NCBI RefSeq assembly: GCF_002161285.1
Contig: NZ_NFHH01000028.1
Coordinates: 1 to 47,259 of the forward strand
Length of the DNA: 47,259 bases
Direction: 5' to 3'
Source of the DNA: Blautia sp. An81
Lineage (GTDB): Bacteria > Bacillota > Clostridia > Lachnospirales > Lachnospiraceae
Numbering within the stretch: the stretch's first letter is position 1; the number at the start of each line of letters is the position of its first letter. A program made the position numbers and the translations under genes. A model generated the notes under the pieces. The model saw only the letters and a program-made list of their open reading frames with translations. It was not told where the DNA came from and made no database searches. Below, piece after piece: positions 32,754-42,473 of the stretch.

Positions 32754-34622
32754 ATGAAAAAAATACAAACAAATACTAAAAAAAAGAATCTTTGTATTCC
32801 AATCATGATTTTTTTGCTCGCAACTCTTCCAAGAGTTATATTTTGCTTCTTCATGATCCCAGTAGGAGTGCTTTCCGATGAAACTGCAACGATTTCTGGG
32901 GGAGCATATTTGGCAGGATATGACTGGTCCCAGGTAATACAGCATGCAGGATATTATGGCACAGGTTTCACAGCGCTTATGGCTCCGCTGTTTATGGCTA
33001 CCGATGATCCTGTGATCATCTACAGAGGGATAGGAATGGTCTGTGCAGTGCTTCAGGGGGCTTCCTCCCTGATCGCCTATAGAATTTTTACAAAATATTT
33101 TTCTATAGAGAAAATACTCTTTGTGGCAGTAGCCGCAGTTGCTTCTTCTTATTTAGTAACGGATTGTTCTATCATTATTTTTAATGAACATCCTCTTATG
33201 CTGTGTTCATGGATCATAGCTTGGATTTTATTGTATCTCCAGAAAAATCTGGATAATAAGAAGAAAAAGATAAGAGCCACTTTGCTTTTAATCTTAGTAT
33301 TAGGATATAGCCTGACTCTCCATACAAGGGCTATTGCTTTCTGGCTGGCTGTGGGAATTGCAGTGGTGTTTTATGCCTGGCTCTATCACAGATGTTTGAT
33401 TTCCATTCCGGCTGCGGTTATCAGCGGAGGCGTATTTGCGGCGGCAGGTACATGGTATGTGCAGTATATACAGGGAAAACTTTGGATAGCAGACAGTGCT
33501 TCCAGTATGAGAAATGCTGAAATTCATCTTTCTGGGGGGCCGCTTCAGCTTTTGGATCCACAAAATTGGCAGGCATGGGCCAATATTGTGATCGGTCAGA
33601 TACATACGGCAGGAGTATTTACCGGCGGCATTTTTATTCTATTTTTTGTGATATTTACACATTTACTTTGGAAAGCGCTTTGGAGAAGAAAAGAATTACA
33701 GGGACAGGATCTTTCTGCAGTGGAGAGGGGGACCTTTCCGGTTATCGTATTTTGTATGGCAGGAATTGCTATGACTATGCTGGGTCAGTCCTTTTCCTGG
33801 CTGCCAGGATCCAGAGAAGTGATTGCCGCAGGATTTGAAAATGATCTTTATGCGACAAAAGCTTATGGGTATCTCCGGTATTTTGGACCTTTCTGCGGCC
33901 CACTGTTTTGTATATGCTGCGTCTGGATGTATAAACGTAGAGAGCAGATCCTTAAATATTTTAGACCGGCTTTGGCTGCTCTGATGGTATGCGAAGCTTA
34001 TTGGATGATCTGCATTGTTCCATATATCTATCATTGTGGACAGATTGGTGTTTTTAATTTTTATTTTCCGTTTTCTTTGTGGACGCTGGATAAAGAAACA
34101 AGGCTGCTGGCTCTGCTGCCGGCGTCAGTAATCCTTTTCCTGTCCTTTATTTTGTGCTGGGTCATGGTGAAAAAGAAACAGCAATGGGCGTCGGTTTTAT
34201 TTGTCTGCGGGATATTTGTAGAAGTGTACTTTTTTATTGGTATTGCATGGGACAGAGAATTTATGAAAGACAACTGGGAAATTGCAGATGAAAGCTATGG
34301 ACTTATCAAGTCTTTGGAGGAGAAAATAGATATACCAGATACAATTTATGTACAGGACGCCAGGGACTGGATGACAGACCAATTTACCTACTATGAGTAT
34401 CAATTTCTTCTGAACCGGTATACGATCATACCGGAAGTTCCGGAAGATACGGTGGAAGAAGCTGTTTTCTTTACGAATATGGTGTACACGGATAACGATT
34501 ATTATGAGTGGACATCTAAAGGGTATGCATATCTGGTCTTAGATGAGGATGAATTGCTGCTGGTAAAAGGCGAAAAGCTGCAGTCCGAATTTAGAGAAGC
34601 TGGTGTAGCACTGAAAGAATAA
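32754..34622 (+). CDS. GT-C-like multi-spanning membrane protein
   Basis: A 622-residue protein with about eleven hydrophobic helices and a soluble C-terminal tail. The outer loop after helix one has GVLSDETATIS (38-48), with the Asp-Glu pair typical of lipid-phosphate-sugar-dependent GT-C enzymes. GYYGTGF, PLFMATDDPVIIYRGIGM and LTLHTRAIAFWLAVGIAV align with the cassette protein at 21658, so the two are homologues. It opens a run of membrane enzymes and I infer that it glycosylates a surface polymer or lipid outside the membrane. The ribosome site (AGAAGG) is rather far (13 bases) from the ATG. Confidence 0.62.
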   Translation: MKKIQTNTKKKNLCIPIMIFLLATLPRVIFCFFMIPVGVLSDETATISGGAYLAGYDWSQVIQHAGYYGTGFTALMAPLFMATDDPVIIYRGIGMVCAVLQGASSLIAYRIFTKYFSIEKILFVAVAAVASSYLVTDCSIIIFNEHPLMLCSWIIAWILLYLQKNLDNKKKKIRATLLLILVLGYSLTLHTRAIAFWLAVGIAVVFYAWLYHRCLISIPAAVISGGVFAAAGTWYVQYIQGKLWIADSASSMRNAEIHLSGGPLQLLDPQNWQAWANIVIGQIHTAGVFTGGIFILFFVIFTHLLWKALWRRKELQGQDLSAVERGTFPVIVFCMAGIAMTMLGQSFSWLPGSREVIAAGFENDLYATKAYGYLRYFGPFCGPLFCICCVWMYKRREQILKYFRPALAALMVCEAYWMICIVPYIYHCGQIGVFNFYFPFSLWTLDKETRLLALLPASVILFLSFILCWVMVKKKQQWASVLFVCGIFVEVYFFIGIAWDREFMKDNWEIADESYGLIKSLEEKIDIPDTIYVQDARDWMTDQFTYYEYQFLLNRYTIIPEVPEDTVEEAVFFTNMVYTDNDYYEWTSKGYAYLVLDEDELLLVKGEKLQSEFREAGVALKE

Positions 34623-34645
34623 ATCTATGATAAGGAGCAAAAAGT

Positions 34646-35680
34646 GTGGAGAAAAAAGAACCAAAGCGGATCTTATATATTGATCTGTTAAATATTGCTG
34701 CATGTTTTGGTGTGGTGGTCCTCCACTGCAGCAATACGGTATTTGATTACCGATTAAATCATACATGGATATTTTCATTGCTTATGCAGGTGGCCTTTTA
34801 CTGGACCGTCCCGATCTTTGTAATGCTTTCCGGCGCAACGTTGATGAATTACAGAGAAAAGTATTCCACTAAAATTTATTTTAAGAGAAGATTTATCCAT
34901 GTAATAGGGCCATTTTTAATTTGGAGTACTGTTTTTCTAATCTGGAAATTGTGTACCGGAGAATTAGTTTGGGAAAGCTGGAAGACTACTGTCAGCTGGT
35001 ATCTTGGAAATGGAATAGAGAGTATTTATTGGTTTTTTTATCCTTTATTTGGAATGTATTTGTTGATACCGGTGTTTTCCATGCTGACAGGAGCCGGGGG
35101 AAAAAAGATCCTTTATTATATATTGATGATCGCTGGGGGATACAGCTGTGTCTTGGCGTATCTTCCAGATCATTTTCAAATTTATTATAATGCAGCGCTT
35201 TTTTCACCATTAGCTAATGGCTTTGTAGGATATATTGTGCTGGGATGGCTGTTAAGCAAAGAAAATCTAGGTAAAAAAATGCGGTGTCTTATTTATGGGA
35301 TTGGTGTATTATGTTTTGCTTTAATGTTTGTATATACATTATTGCAGTCAGGCAGAGATGGGACATTTTCTTATACTTTTTTTGATTCTAGCGGGCTTAC
35401 TGCTTATGGCATGGCTGCGGCAGTCTTCGTATGGTTCAGATATCACGACTGGAGTTTTTTAGAAAAAGAAAAAATCCGCAGGACGATCAAAACGATGTCA
35501 GGCGCCAGTTTTGGTATTTATTTGATCCAAATGCGGATTATAGCTCCGCTGATATGGGAGAACCCGGAGCATAACGGTATCCGGTGGATGACGGTAGGAG
35601 CAGTAGGGATCTATCTGATCTGTATGGCAATCGTTTTTATTGTTAAAAAAATCCCGATATTAAGACGAGTGTTTCCTTAG
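34646..35680 (+). CDS. Acyltransferase family 3 membrane protein
   Basis: Integral membrane O-acyltransferase with ten helices. RILYIDLLNIAACFGVVVLH has the conserved helix-one pattern ending in the key His, and WTVPIFVMLSGATLMNYREK is the second family motif, followed by the basic loop KRRFIHVIGPFLIWSTVFL. YWFFYPLFGMYLLIPVFSML and MSGASFGIYLIQMRIIAPLI are also typical. Start is GTG at 34646 with AAGGAG six bases upstream; no ATG fits. It probably adds acetyl or succinyl groups to the glycan built by its neighbours. It is not a close copy of the cassette acyltransferase at 25258. Confidence 0.85.
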   Translation: MEKKEPKRILYIDLLNIAACFGVVVLHCSNTVFDYRLNHTWIFSLLMQVAFYWTVPIFVMLSGATLMNYREKYSTKIYFKRRFIHVIGPFLIWSTVFLIWKLCTGELVWESWKTTVSWYLGNGIESIYWFFYPLFGMYLLIPVFSMLTGAGGKKILYYILMIAGGYSCVLAYLPDHFQIYYNAALFSPLANGFVGYIVLGWLLSKENLGKKMRCLIYGIGVLCFALMFVYTLLQSGRDGTFSYTFFDSSGLTAYGMAAAVFVWFRYHDWSFLEKEKIRRTIKTMSGASFGIYLIQMRIIAPLIWENPEHNGIRWMTVGAVGIYLICMAIVFIVKKIPILRRVFP

Positions 35681-35694
35681 GAGGAGGTTATAAG

Positions 35695-38217
35695 ATGAAA
35701 GATTGGATCAGAAAAAAAGGCCTTTTTTATCTTCTGATTTTTATGGTCCCTATTGTTATTCTATCATTGATCACAGCTGCAAATAACTTGTATCCTTTTG
35801 GAGAAAAAACATGGCTTTTGTGGGATCAGGATGTACAGTACGCAGATTATTTTCAGTATCTGAAAAATGTATTGACGGGAGAAGCCCATATAGGATATTC
35901 TTTTTCGAAGTCCTTGGGGGGCTCTCTTGTGGGGGTGTTTGCCTATTATCTGGTTTCGCCTCTGAATCTTCTGGTGGTATTTTTTCAAGATACGCAGATA
36001 CCATTATTTATTTATATAATAACTGCGATCAAGGTTGGATTATGCGGAGTAACAGCGGCATTTTTTTTCCTGCACCATGGAAAGCTGGAAAAGAGCAGAG
36101 TATTTTTGCTTTCTATGGGATATGCTCTGATGCAGTATATTTTTTCACAGATGTCGAATATTATGTGGCTGGATGGGGTCCTGCTCCTTCCGGTGATTTT
36201 GTGGGCGGTTGATCAGTTTTTAAAAAAAGGCAGGATTCTTGCAACCGTGTTTTTTACAGCTTTCTGCATTGTCCTGAACTGGTATACCGCGTATATGAAT
36301 TGTCTTTTTATTGTGCTTTATTACCTGGCACAGTATATTGGACGGTACTATAAAAAAGGAACATTAAAAAAGGCAGTTGGTAAGTTCTTTCTATTTTTGT
36401 GGGCAGAATTTTTGGGAGTGATGTGCAGCGGCTTTTTGTTTCTTCCAGCTGTTATTAGTTTGTCTAATGGAAAATCTGTGTTCGACAGCAGGATTTTTAA
36501 TTTATCAGTAAATAATTCCCCATGGGCGTTCCTAGAGGGATTTCTTGTGGGATCAAATCCTGGTGTGCGTCAGATCCCATCTTTTTTCTGCGGCATGCTG
36601 GCAGTGATCTTTGCTTTATATTTTTTCGTTTCAGGAAAGATCAGCAGGAGACGAAAGGCTACCATGGGGATTTTCCTGATAGGGATGATTCTGACCTGCC
36701 ATTTTAATTTACTTGAAAATATTTTTAATGGTCTCAGATTTGTGTATTCTTATCCATATCGCTTCAGTTATTTGATCATCTTTACCTTTCTTTTGACAGC
36801 CTCAGAAGGGGTGGAGGTATTTGAACCTCGTGATAAGAAGAAAGTGTTATTTTTATTGATCGTCTTCTATGTGCTTATAGGAGCTTTGACTATATGGATG
36901 CCTTTGGAGCATCCAAAGTATCTGTGGATTTCCGGTGGGATAGCTCTGGTAACAGGAGTTTTGATTTTCTGGAACCGTCATTATCAAAGGTATGCATTGT
37001 GTATTCTTGTATGTATAGAGCTGGGATTGAACGGATTTTTGGTACTTCGTATGATAACAGAATATTCAGGATCTGCGCAGGCCTATCAGGAGTATGTCAG
37101 CGAGGCAAATAAGACACAGGAGGCCTTGGAGAAATATGATGATACACCCTTCTACCGGATGGAACAGACCTCTGCCAGAGGAAGTGATGCAAATGGAGAC
37201 AGGATCCATGCACATTATTCTGAAAATATGGCTTATGGCTATTATGGGATATCTCAATATTCTTCTTCATATGATTATCCTGTATCTGAATTTATTTCTA
37301 AACTGGGATACTCAGATTCCATAGATCTGACTATATATGATGAGCCGATTCTTGCATCAGACGCATTTCTTGGGATTAAGTATGTACTGTCTGACTTTGC
37401 AATCCCTTTTTATGCTGAGATAGAAAGTATTCCAGAATATAATGGGAAAAGCGTATATGAAAATCCATATGTACTGCCCCTGGCTATGCCTGCTTCTGAA
37501 AAAGTACTGCAGATAGTCGAAGATACGGATAATCCTTTTGTGTATCAAAATCAGTTTTTTTCCCTTATATTGGGCGAAGAGACACAATTGTATAAGGAAA
37601 TCCCATGTGATGAAGAGAATACAGCAGATGGGGTCAGATATATCCTAGACACAGAGAAGCTGGAGGGAGAAAATCCTATTTATGGATATGCGCGTCCCGA
37701 ACAGCAGGATCTGATCCTTAAAATAGACGGGGAAAAAAGATGTGTGTATAATACCTGGCTTAGTTATCTTGTTTTTAATATCGGGTCGTCAAGCCAGGAA
37801 CATTCTGTTGAGTTTTGTAAAGATCAGGGGGATTTTTCAGTTGGCGCACATTTTTGGTATTTGGATATGGATGTGTGGAAAAACGTTGTAGATCGGTTAA
37901 ATACAGGAAATACAGAAGTGACACAGTTTGAAGACGGAAAAGTAAAATTTTCCTGTGAATCTGACAAAGATGGCTATATTATCACAAGTATACCTTATGA
38001 TGAAAATTGGGAGATCAGTGTGGACGGAAAAGAGGCAGAGGCCCAGTCTGCAAATGGAAGCCTTTTGGCTGTTTCGACCGATGGCGCAGCAAGACATGAG
38101 ATTGTTATGGAGTATCATGTGCCGGGCGTCCTGCCGGGAATAATTATAACGGCGGTGGGCGCAGGGGCCGCTCTGCTAACGAATAAAAGAATACGCAGGA
38201 AAGGAGCTGCTTTATGA
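35695..38217 (+). CDS. YfhO family membrane glycosyltransferase-like protein
   Basis: Large (840 residues) membrane protein of the YfhO group; the Bacillus subtilis member is linked to glycosylation of lipoteichoic acid. About twelve helices occupy residues 10-460, then a 350-residue outer beta-rich domain and a final helix (about 810-830). The first outer loop has LLWDQDVQYADYF with the Asp44-x-Asp46 pair and Gln48-Tyr49 that define the family. SFSKSLGGSLVGVFAYYLVS and SPLNLLVVFF follow as usual. GLRFVYSYPYRFSYLIIF is another conserved stretch. A strong AGGAGGAGG site precedes the ATG. Its stop overlaps the next ATG (ATGA), so the two are translationally coupled. Confidence 0.9.
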   Translation: MKDWIRKKGLFYLLIFMVPIVILSLITAANNLYPFGEKTWLLWDQDVQYADYFQYLKNVLTGEAHIGYSFSKSLGGSLVGVFAYYLVSPLNLLVVFFQDTQIPLFIYIITAIKVGLCGVTAAFFFLHHGKLEKSRVFLLSMGYALMQYIFSQMSNIMWLDGVLLLPVILWAVDQFLKKGRILATVFFTAFCIVLNWYTAYMNCLFIVLYYLAQYIGRYYKKGTLKKAVGKFFLFLWAEFLGVMCSGFLFLPAVISLSNGKSVFDSRIFNLSVNNSPWAFLEGFLVGSNPGVRQIPSFFCGMLAVIFALYFFVSGKISRRRKATMGIFLIGMILTCHFNLLENIFNGLRFVYSYPYRFSYLIIFTFLLTASEGVEVFEPRDKKKVLFLLIVFYVLIGALTIWMPLEHPKYLWISGGIALVTGVLIFWNRHYQRYALCILVCIELGLNGFLVLRMITEYSGSAQAYQEYVSEANKTQEALEKYDDTPFYRMEQTSARGSDANGDRIHAHYSENMAYGYYGISQYSSSYDYPVSEFISKLGYSDSIDLTIYDEPILASDAFLGIKYVLSDFAIPFYAEIESIPEYNGKSVYENPYVLPLAMPASEKVLQIVEDTDNPFVYQNQFFSLILGEETQLYKEIPCDEENTADGVRYILDTEKLEGENPIYGYARPEQQDLILKIDGEKRCVYNTWLSYLVFNIGSSSQEHSVEFCKDQGDFSVGAHFWYLDMDVWKNVVDRLNTGNTEVTQFEDGKVKFSCESDKDGYIITSIPYDENWEISVDGKEAEAQSANGSLLAVSTDGAARHEIVMEYHVPGVLPGIIITAVGAGAALLTNKRIRRKGAAL

Positions 38218-39998
38218 AAAAGACAGTAAGAGTTTTGATATTGATGGTTCTGTCATGGATCTGTGTCGTGGCAATACCATATGCGATCCGTCTGGGAGGA
38301 GATCCCCTTCCGATCAGAAACAGTGTGGTATCCATTCTTTTATTTGCAGTGATTTTTTTTGTGTATAAAAAGAATTGGCGGAGTATTCTCAATAGAAATG
38401 CTGTTATATTATGGATTTTAGGATTTATTTTTTCCGCTGCACTGATAATCGGATCCAACTATTATTTGTATGATGAAATAGGAGGAACTTATGGCTTTTT
38501 GATGATAGCGGCAGTTACTCCCTTCATGGCGATTATAGTAGGAGCGCTTTATAAAGCATGGCCTGTGTGGATGTGCAAATTAGAAAGCAGTGCAGCTGAG
38601 CGGTGGCTTGTGAAAAAACAGTGCAGCGCTGGTAAAACTTTTCTGATCGGCTGGGCAATAATTTTTGTCTGCTGGCTGCCTGGAATTGCCGCGGCTTATC
38701 CCGGGGTTTATGTGATCGACACAGTTTTTCAGTCCAAATGGTACTTTACCGGCGAGATGCTGGCCCATCATCCCGTGCTCCATACATATTTGATCGGCTG
38801 GTTTTTATCTTTAGGAAAAGCAGTGTTTCACTCTTATGAAACAGGTGTATTTTTATATTCTCTGTTTCAGATGCTGTTTATGTCGGCGGTTTTTTCTTAT
38901 ACATTGTTGAAACTTAAGAAAAAGTTGCCATTAGTTTTGTGTGCAGTCTTTCTTCTTTTATATGGAATTTTGCCTTATCATGCAGTCTTCTCTTTTACAG
39001 CGACTAAGGATGTGATCTTCTCTGGCTTCTTTTTGCTGGTTGTATTTCAGACTGCAGAAATGGCGGATGATAAGAATATTTTTTGGAAGAATTGGAAAAA
39101 GATTGTTTTATATGGGGGTCTTTGGCTGCTGGCCTGTGCATTTCGTAATACAGGCATCTATATTTTTGCCTGTATGATACCTGTATTATTGATTTTCGGA
39201 AGAGAATATTGGAAAAGGATTCTGCTGATGTCCATAGCAGTGCTCGGAATATGGATGATCTATACGGGACCTGTATATAAAGCACTGGATGTGGAGAAAG
39301 GAAGCCCGGCAGAGATTTTAAGCGTTCCCATGCAGCAGATTTCAAGAGCTATGTTATACGGAGAGGAGGATGAGACAGAAGAGTTTCAGGAACAGGTCAG
39401 GACTTATATCCCGGATTATGAAAAGTATACACCTAGAGTTGCTGATAATGTAAAGGCTAGCTTTAATAAAAGTGCCTTTGAAGAAAACCCGGCGGGCTTT
39501 ATTAGACTTTGGGCAGAACTGGGGATCAAGTACCCTGGCTGTTATGTAGACGCATTTTTGTCTATGAATCTTGGCTTCTGGTATCCTGATATGGTATATC
39601 CGGATCCTGGAGCTTATATGTCTCATATAGATTATGAAAATGCCCCGGAAGAAGGAAAAGACCAATATTCACAAGAGGGTATTTTCATTGAGAGAAACAG
39701 CCTGCTGCCTGGCCTGGAAAAGTTCTACAGGGATTGGACGGAAGGCGGGGTTTATCAGAAATATCCGGTAATATCCATGCTGTTTAGTCCTGGATCAGCT
39801 TTCTGGTGTCTTTGTCTGGCAGTTGGGTATCTTATCTTTATTAAAAGATCTGGGAAATTACTGTCATTTGTGCTTTTGGGAATTTTGTGGCTGACATTAA
39901 TGGTTTCACCGGTGGTGCTCCTGCGATATGCGTATCCTCTGATGGTAAGTATTCCTGTGATAGCTGGGGTTTGCTGTGAAAAGATAAAGGAGAACTAA
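38214..39998 (+). CDS. DUF6020-like multi-spanning membrane protein
   Basis: A 594-residue membrane protein of the DUF6020 type as I recall it, with about eleven helices and no assigned function. The informative stretch is WLPGIAAAYPGVYVIDTVFQ (154-173) with Asp169, followed by HHPVLHTYLIGWFLSLGKAV. A proline-bounded outer loop carrying an acid and a His-His-Pro resembles GT-C transferase active-site loops. A conserved TATKDVIFSGFFLLVVFQ helix pair comes mid-protein, and a 140-residue outer segment (about 365-510) precedes the last helices. The start overlaps the YfhO stop by four bases. Role as a polyprenyl-phosphate-sugar glycosyltransferase is inferred from shape and neighbours only. Confidence 0.7.
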   Translation: MKKTVRVLILMVLSWICVVAIPYAIRLGGDPLPIRNSVVSILLFAVIFFVYKKNWRSILNRNAVILWILGFIFSAALIIGSNYYLYDEIGGTYGFLMIAAVTPFMAIIVGALYKAWPVWMCKLESSAAERWLVKKQCSAGKTFLIGWAIIFVCWLPGIAAAYPGVYVIDTVFQSKWYFTGEMLAHHPVLHTYLIGWFLSLGKAVFHSYETGVFLYSLFQMLFMSAVFSYTLLKLKKKLPLVLCAVFLLLYGILPYHAVFSFTATKDVIFSGFFLLVVFQTAEMADDKNIFWKNWKKIVLYGGLWLLACAFRNTGIYIFACMIPVLLIFGREYWKRILLMSIAVLGIWMIYTGPVYKALDVEKGSPAEILSVPMQQISRAMLYGEEDETEEFQEQVRTYIPDYEKYTPRVADNVKASFNKSAFEENPAGFIRLWAELGIKYPGCYVDAFLSMNLGFWYPDMVYPDPGAYMSHIDYENAPEEGKDQYSQEGIFIERNSLLPGLEKFYRDWTEGGVYQKYPVISMLFSPGSAFWCLCLAVGYLIFIKRSGKLLSFVLLGILWLTLMVSPVVLLRYAYPLMVSIPVIAGVCCEKIKEN

Positions 39999-40005
39999 GT
40001 GGAAG

Positions 40006-42219
40006 ATGGAAAGGAAAAGATTAGCTAAGAAATCGTTTTTATTCTTGATAATATTGCTCATCCTTGCCGGAGTTTTTCTCATGAAAGAGTTAGGATATGG
40101 ATATTGGGATGGCGGAAGCAGCCCTGACGTCTATTGGGAGGAAAATGAAAAGGGGGAGAAGGGATGGCCTTGTTTGATCCTGGCCCTTAATAAAGGAGAA
40201 TATGAATTAGAACTGTCTTATTCCGCTGGTCAGGAAGGCATATGGAAAATAGAGGACAGGAATCAAAATGACGGGAATAATTATAGAGGAAAAGTTCTTC
40301 AGGAAGGAAGCTATCCCGCGGGAGAAGGGGAAAAAATCCAGATAGATTTTTCCATAGAAAAAAATACTGATAGTTTGTATTTTACATTTTATTCTGACTC
40401 AGAGGATGTTTCTGTGCAAAATTGGAACATTTCCCTGATAAAGGATGAGTATACGGATAGTTTATTCCTGTTTTTGGCGGCGGCAGGAGTTATTTTTGCA
40501 TTATTTATGGTCTGGGACTGGGAAAAGCAACGCAATTATGTGATTATGTCAGCATCGGGAATTTTCCTGACAATGCCATTTTTTGGAGATTATCTCCAAA
40601 GCGGGCATGATCTTCTCTTCCATTTGGCAAGAATAGAAGGGATTGCGGAGGGGCTTAGTCAGGGACAGTTTCCGGTGCGCATGGATACCGTGATGAATCA
40701 AGGGCTTGGTTTTCTGGATCCGATCTATTATCCGAACTTATTCCTGTATCCTGCCGCAATACTTTGTTTACTGGGCTGTTCACTGCTGAATGCCTACAAG
40801 ATCCTTATCTTTTTCATAAATATTTTCTCGGCGATTTTAGCATATTTAGGATTTCGCGGATTGCTGAAATCGGAACGATTAGGACTATATTGTGCTTTGC
40901 TTTATGTGTTGAATCCATATCACTTGACGAACCTCTATTTGAGGGCTGCATTAGGAGAACTTTTGGCGTCCATGTTTTTACCGCTCCTTTTATATGGGAT
41001 TTATGAACTGTTTTGTGGCGACTATAAAAAATGGTGGATTACAGCAATCGCAGCTACGGGGATCGTGCAGAGCCATATTTTGACAGTTGAGTTGTCTGTG
41101 CTTTTTGTGACGGCTTTTGCTATACCTGTCATAATCTGGCAGATACGAAAAAAGAAAGTATGTATATATAGGATCATAGCTTTGGGAAAAACGGCGGGAG
41201 CCTGTATATTAGCTAATGCCTGGTTTTTGTTTCCTCTTTTCATGCAAATGGGAAGAAAGACAGCTATTGCCGGCGCAGACGATGTGCTGTCGAGAAGTAC
41301 TGTTTATTGGCAGCAGATGTTCCAGACAAGCTTTAAAATGCAGGGAGGGAACGTTTTTTATGGCGCGGAAGGTGAAATGCCAGAAACTATTGGACTGGTA
41401 TTGCTTATTGGTCTGATCATTTATCTGGGATATCGTTTTTTTACAGATAAGTTAGGAAAACATGTTTACAGGATCGCAGATGTATGTGCTTTGCTTGGCA
41501 TACTTTCCTGCTATGCGGCCAGCACATGGTTTCCGTGGGACTGGATTCAGAGTTTTTCAGTGGCGGATAGTCTTCTATGTGTGATACAGTATCCCTGGAG
41601 AATGCTGGGATTTGCCAGTTTATTTTTGGCTGTTGTATCAGGGATTGCCATACAGGAACTCCTAAAGGATAAAAAAGTACTGATCGCGGGAGCTATGACA
41701 GGATTGTCGCTGTGGATGGCAGTAATGAGTATGGACAGTTACCAAACAGATGGTACGACTTTTTTAAAGAGCAGGACACAGGCATATACTTCTGCTTACT
41801 ATGCTGACTATTACGATACAGGGATAGGGTATGACTGGATGTGGCAAGAAAGAAATAAAATTGATACAAAAGCAGATGTGAAAATTTCTTCCTTTAGAAG
41901 AAAGGGAACAGATCTATCCTTTTCATTTGAATTTGAGAATCCGGAAGACAAGGATAAAGATATGCATCTACCTTTATATGACTATAATGAATATGAAATA
42001 TTCATTAACGGCGAAAAAATCTCTTATGGACAGGATGATAAAAATCGTATTCTGATCTGTATTCCTGAGGAAATGACTGAAGGCGTGGTTCAAGTAATAT
42101 ACAAGGAAAATAAGCTATATCGCATAGGGGATATCCTTACCGGAGGATTCATAGTATATCTTGCAGTCTATTCTATAAAGAGAATAAATCGTAAAAAATG
42201 TCTTGCAGGAAGAATGTGA
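40006..42219 (+). CDS. PTPS-related large membrane protein (6-pyruvoyl-tetrahydropterin-synthase-related domain)
   Basis: A 737-residue membrane protein resembling the PTPS_related family, a misnomer for GT-C-shaped proteins of unknown function. An N-terminal outer beta domain (about 32-150) lies between helices one and two. The conserved core follows: SGHDLLFHLARIEGIAEGL (199-217) with His201-Asp202 and His206, GQFPVRMDTVMNQGLGFLDP, YYPNLFLYP, LYVLNPYHLTNLYLRAALGE and IQYPWRMLGFASLFL. A second beta domain ends the protein. AAGGAG is 13 bases before the ATG. It completes four consecutive putative GT-C-like proteins, with the acyltransferase among them. Confidence 0.75.
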   Translation: MERKRLAKKSFLFLIILLILAGVFLMKELGYGYWDGGSSPDVYWEENEKGEKGWPCLILALNKGEYELELSYSAGQEGIWKIEDRNQNDGNNYRGKVLQEGSYPAGEGEKIQIDFSIEKNTDSLYFTFYSDSEDVSVQNWNISLIKDEYTDSLFLFLAAAGVIFALFMVWDWEKQRNYVIMSASGIFLTMPFFGDYLQSGHDLLFHLARIEGIAEGLSQGQFPVRMDTVMNQGLGFLDPIYYPNLFLYPAAILCLLGCSLLNAYKILIFFINIFSAILAYLGFRGLLKSERLGLYCALLYVLNPYHLTNLYLRAALGELLASMFLPLLLYGIYELFCGDYKKWWITAIAATGIVQSHILTVELSVLFVTAFAIPVIIWQIRKKKVCIYRIIALGKTAGACILANAWFLFPLFMQMGRKTAIAGADDVLSRSTVYWQQMFQTSFKMQGGNVFYGAEGEMPETIGLVLLIGLIIYLGYRFFTDKLGKHVYRIADVCALLGILSCYAASTWFPWDWIQSFSVADSLLCVIQYPWRMLGFASLFLAVVSGIAIQELLKDKKVLIAGAMTGLSLWMAVMSMDSYQTDGTTFLKSRTQAYTSAYYADYYDTGIGYDWMWQERNKIDTKADVKISSFRRKGTDLSFSFEFENPEDKDKDMHLPLYDYNEYEIFINGEKISYGQDDKNRILICIPEEMTEGVVQVIYKENKLYRIGDILTGGFIVYLAVYSIKRINRKKCLAGRM

Positions 42220-42278
42220 ATGGATGAAGTTTATACTGGTAAAAGACTTTTATTTTTTTCTGATCTGTAGTAAAATAA

Positions 42279-42446
42279 CCTAGTGTGCTGTATCATTCAC
42301 TTTCAGCATAATGACGACGAATGAATTTTTCACTCTACAAGGCGGAGGAATGAGGCGTAGCGGTGGCTACGCTGATTGACGACAACGCCGCAGATGGAAG
42401 TTCAGGCAAGTCATTATGAAAAATGTGAGTGATACAGTACACTAGG
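42279..42446. repeat. 168-bp nested palindromic element (MITE-like)
   Basis: The outer arms 42279-42300 and 42425-42446 are 22-base inverted repeats with two mismatches, starting CCTAGTGT and ending ACACTAGG. A second perfect stem, CATAATGAC (42307-42315) with GTCATTATG (42410-42418), lies inside. The tip is GCGTAGC (42355-42361) with GCTACGC (42366-42372) around GGTG. No coding sequence is present. It fills most of the 251-base gap between the PTPS-related and GT2 genes. The whole would fold as one long stem-loop. Confidence 0.8.
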
Positions 42447-42473
42447 TATGAAAAATAGTGAGAGGAACTAATG

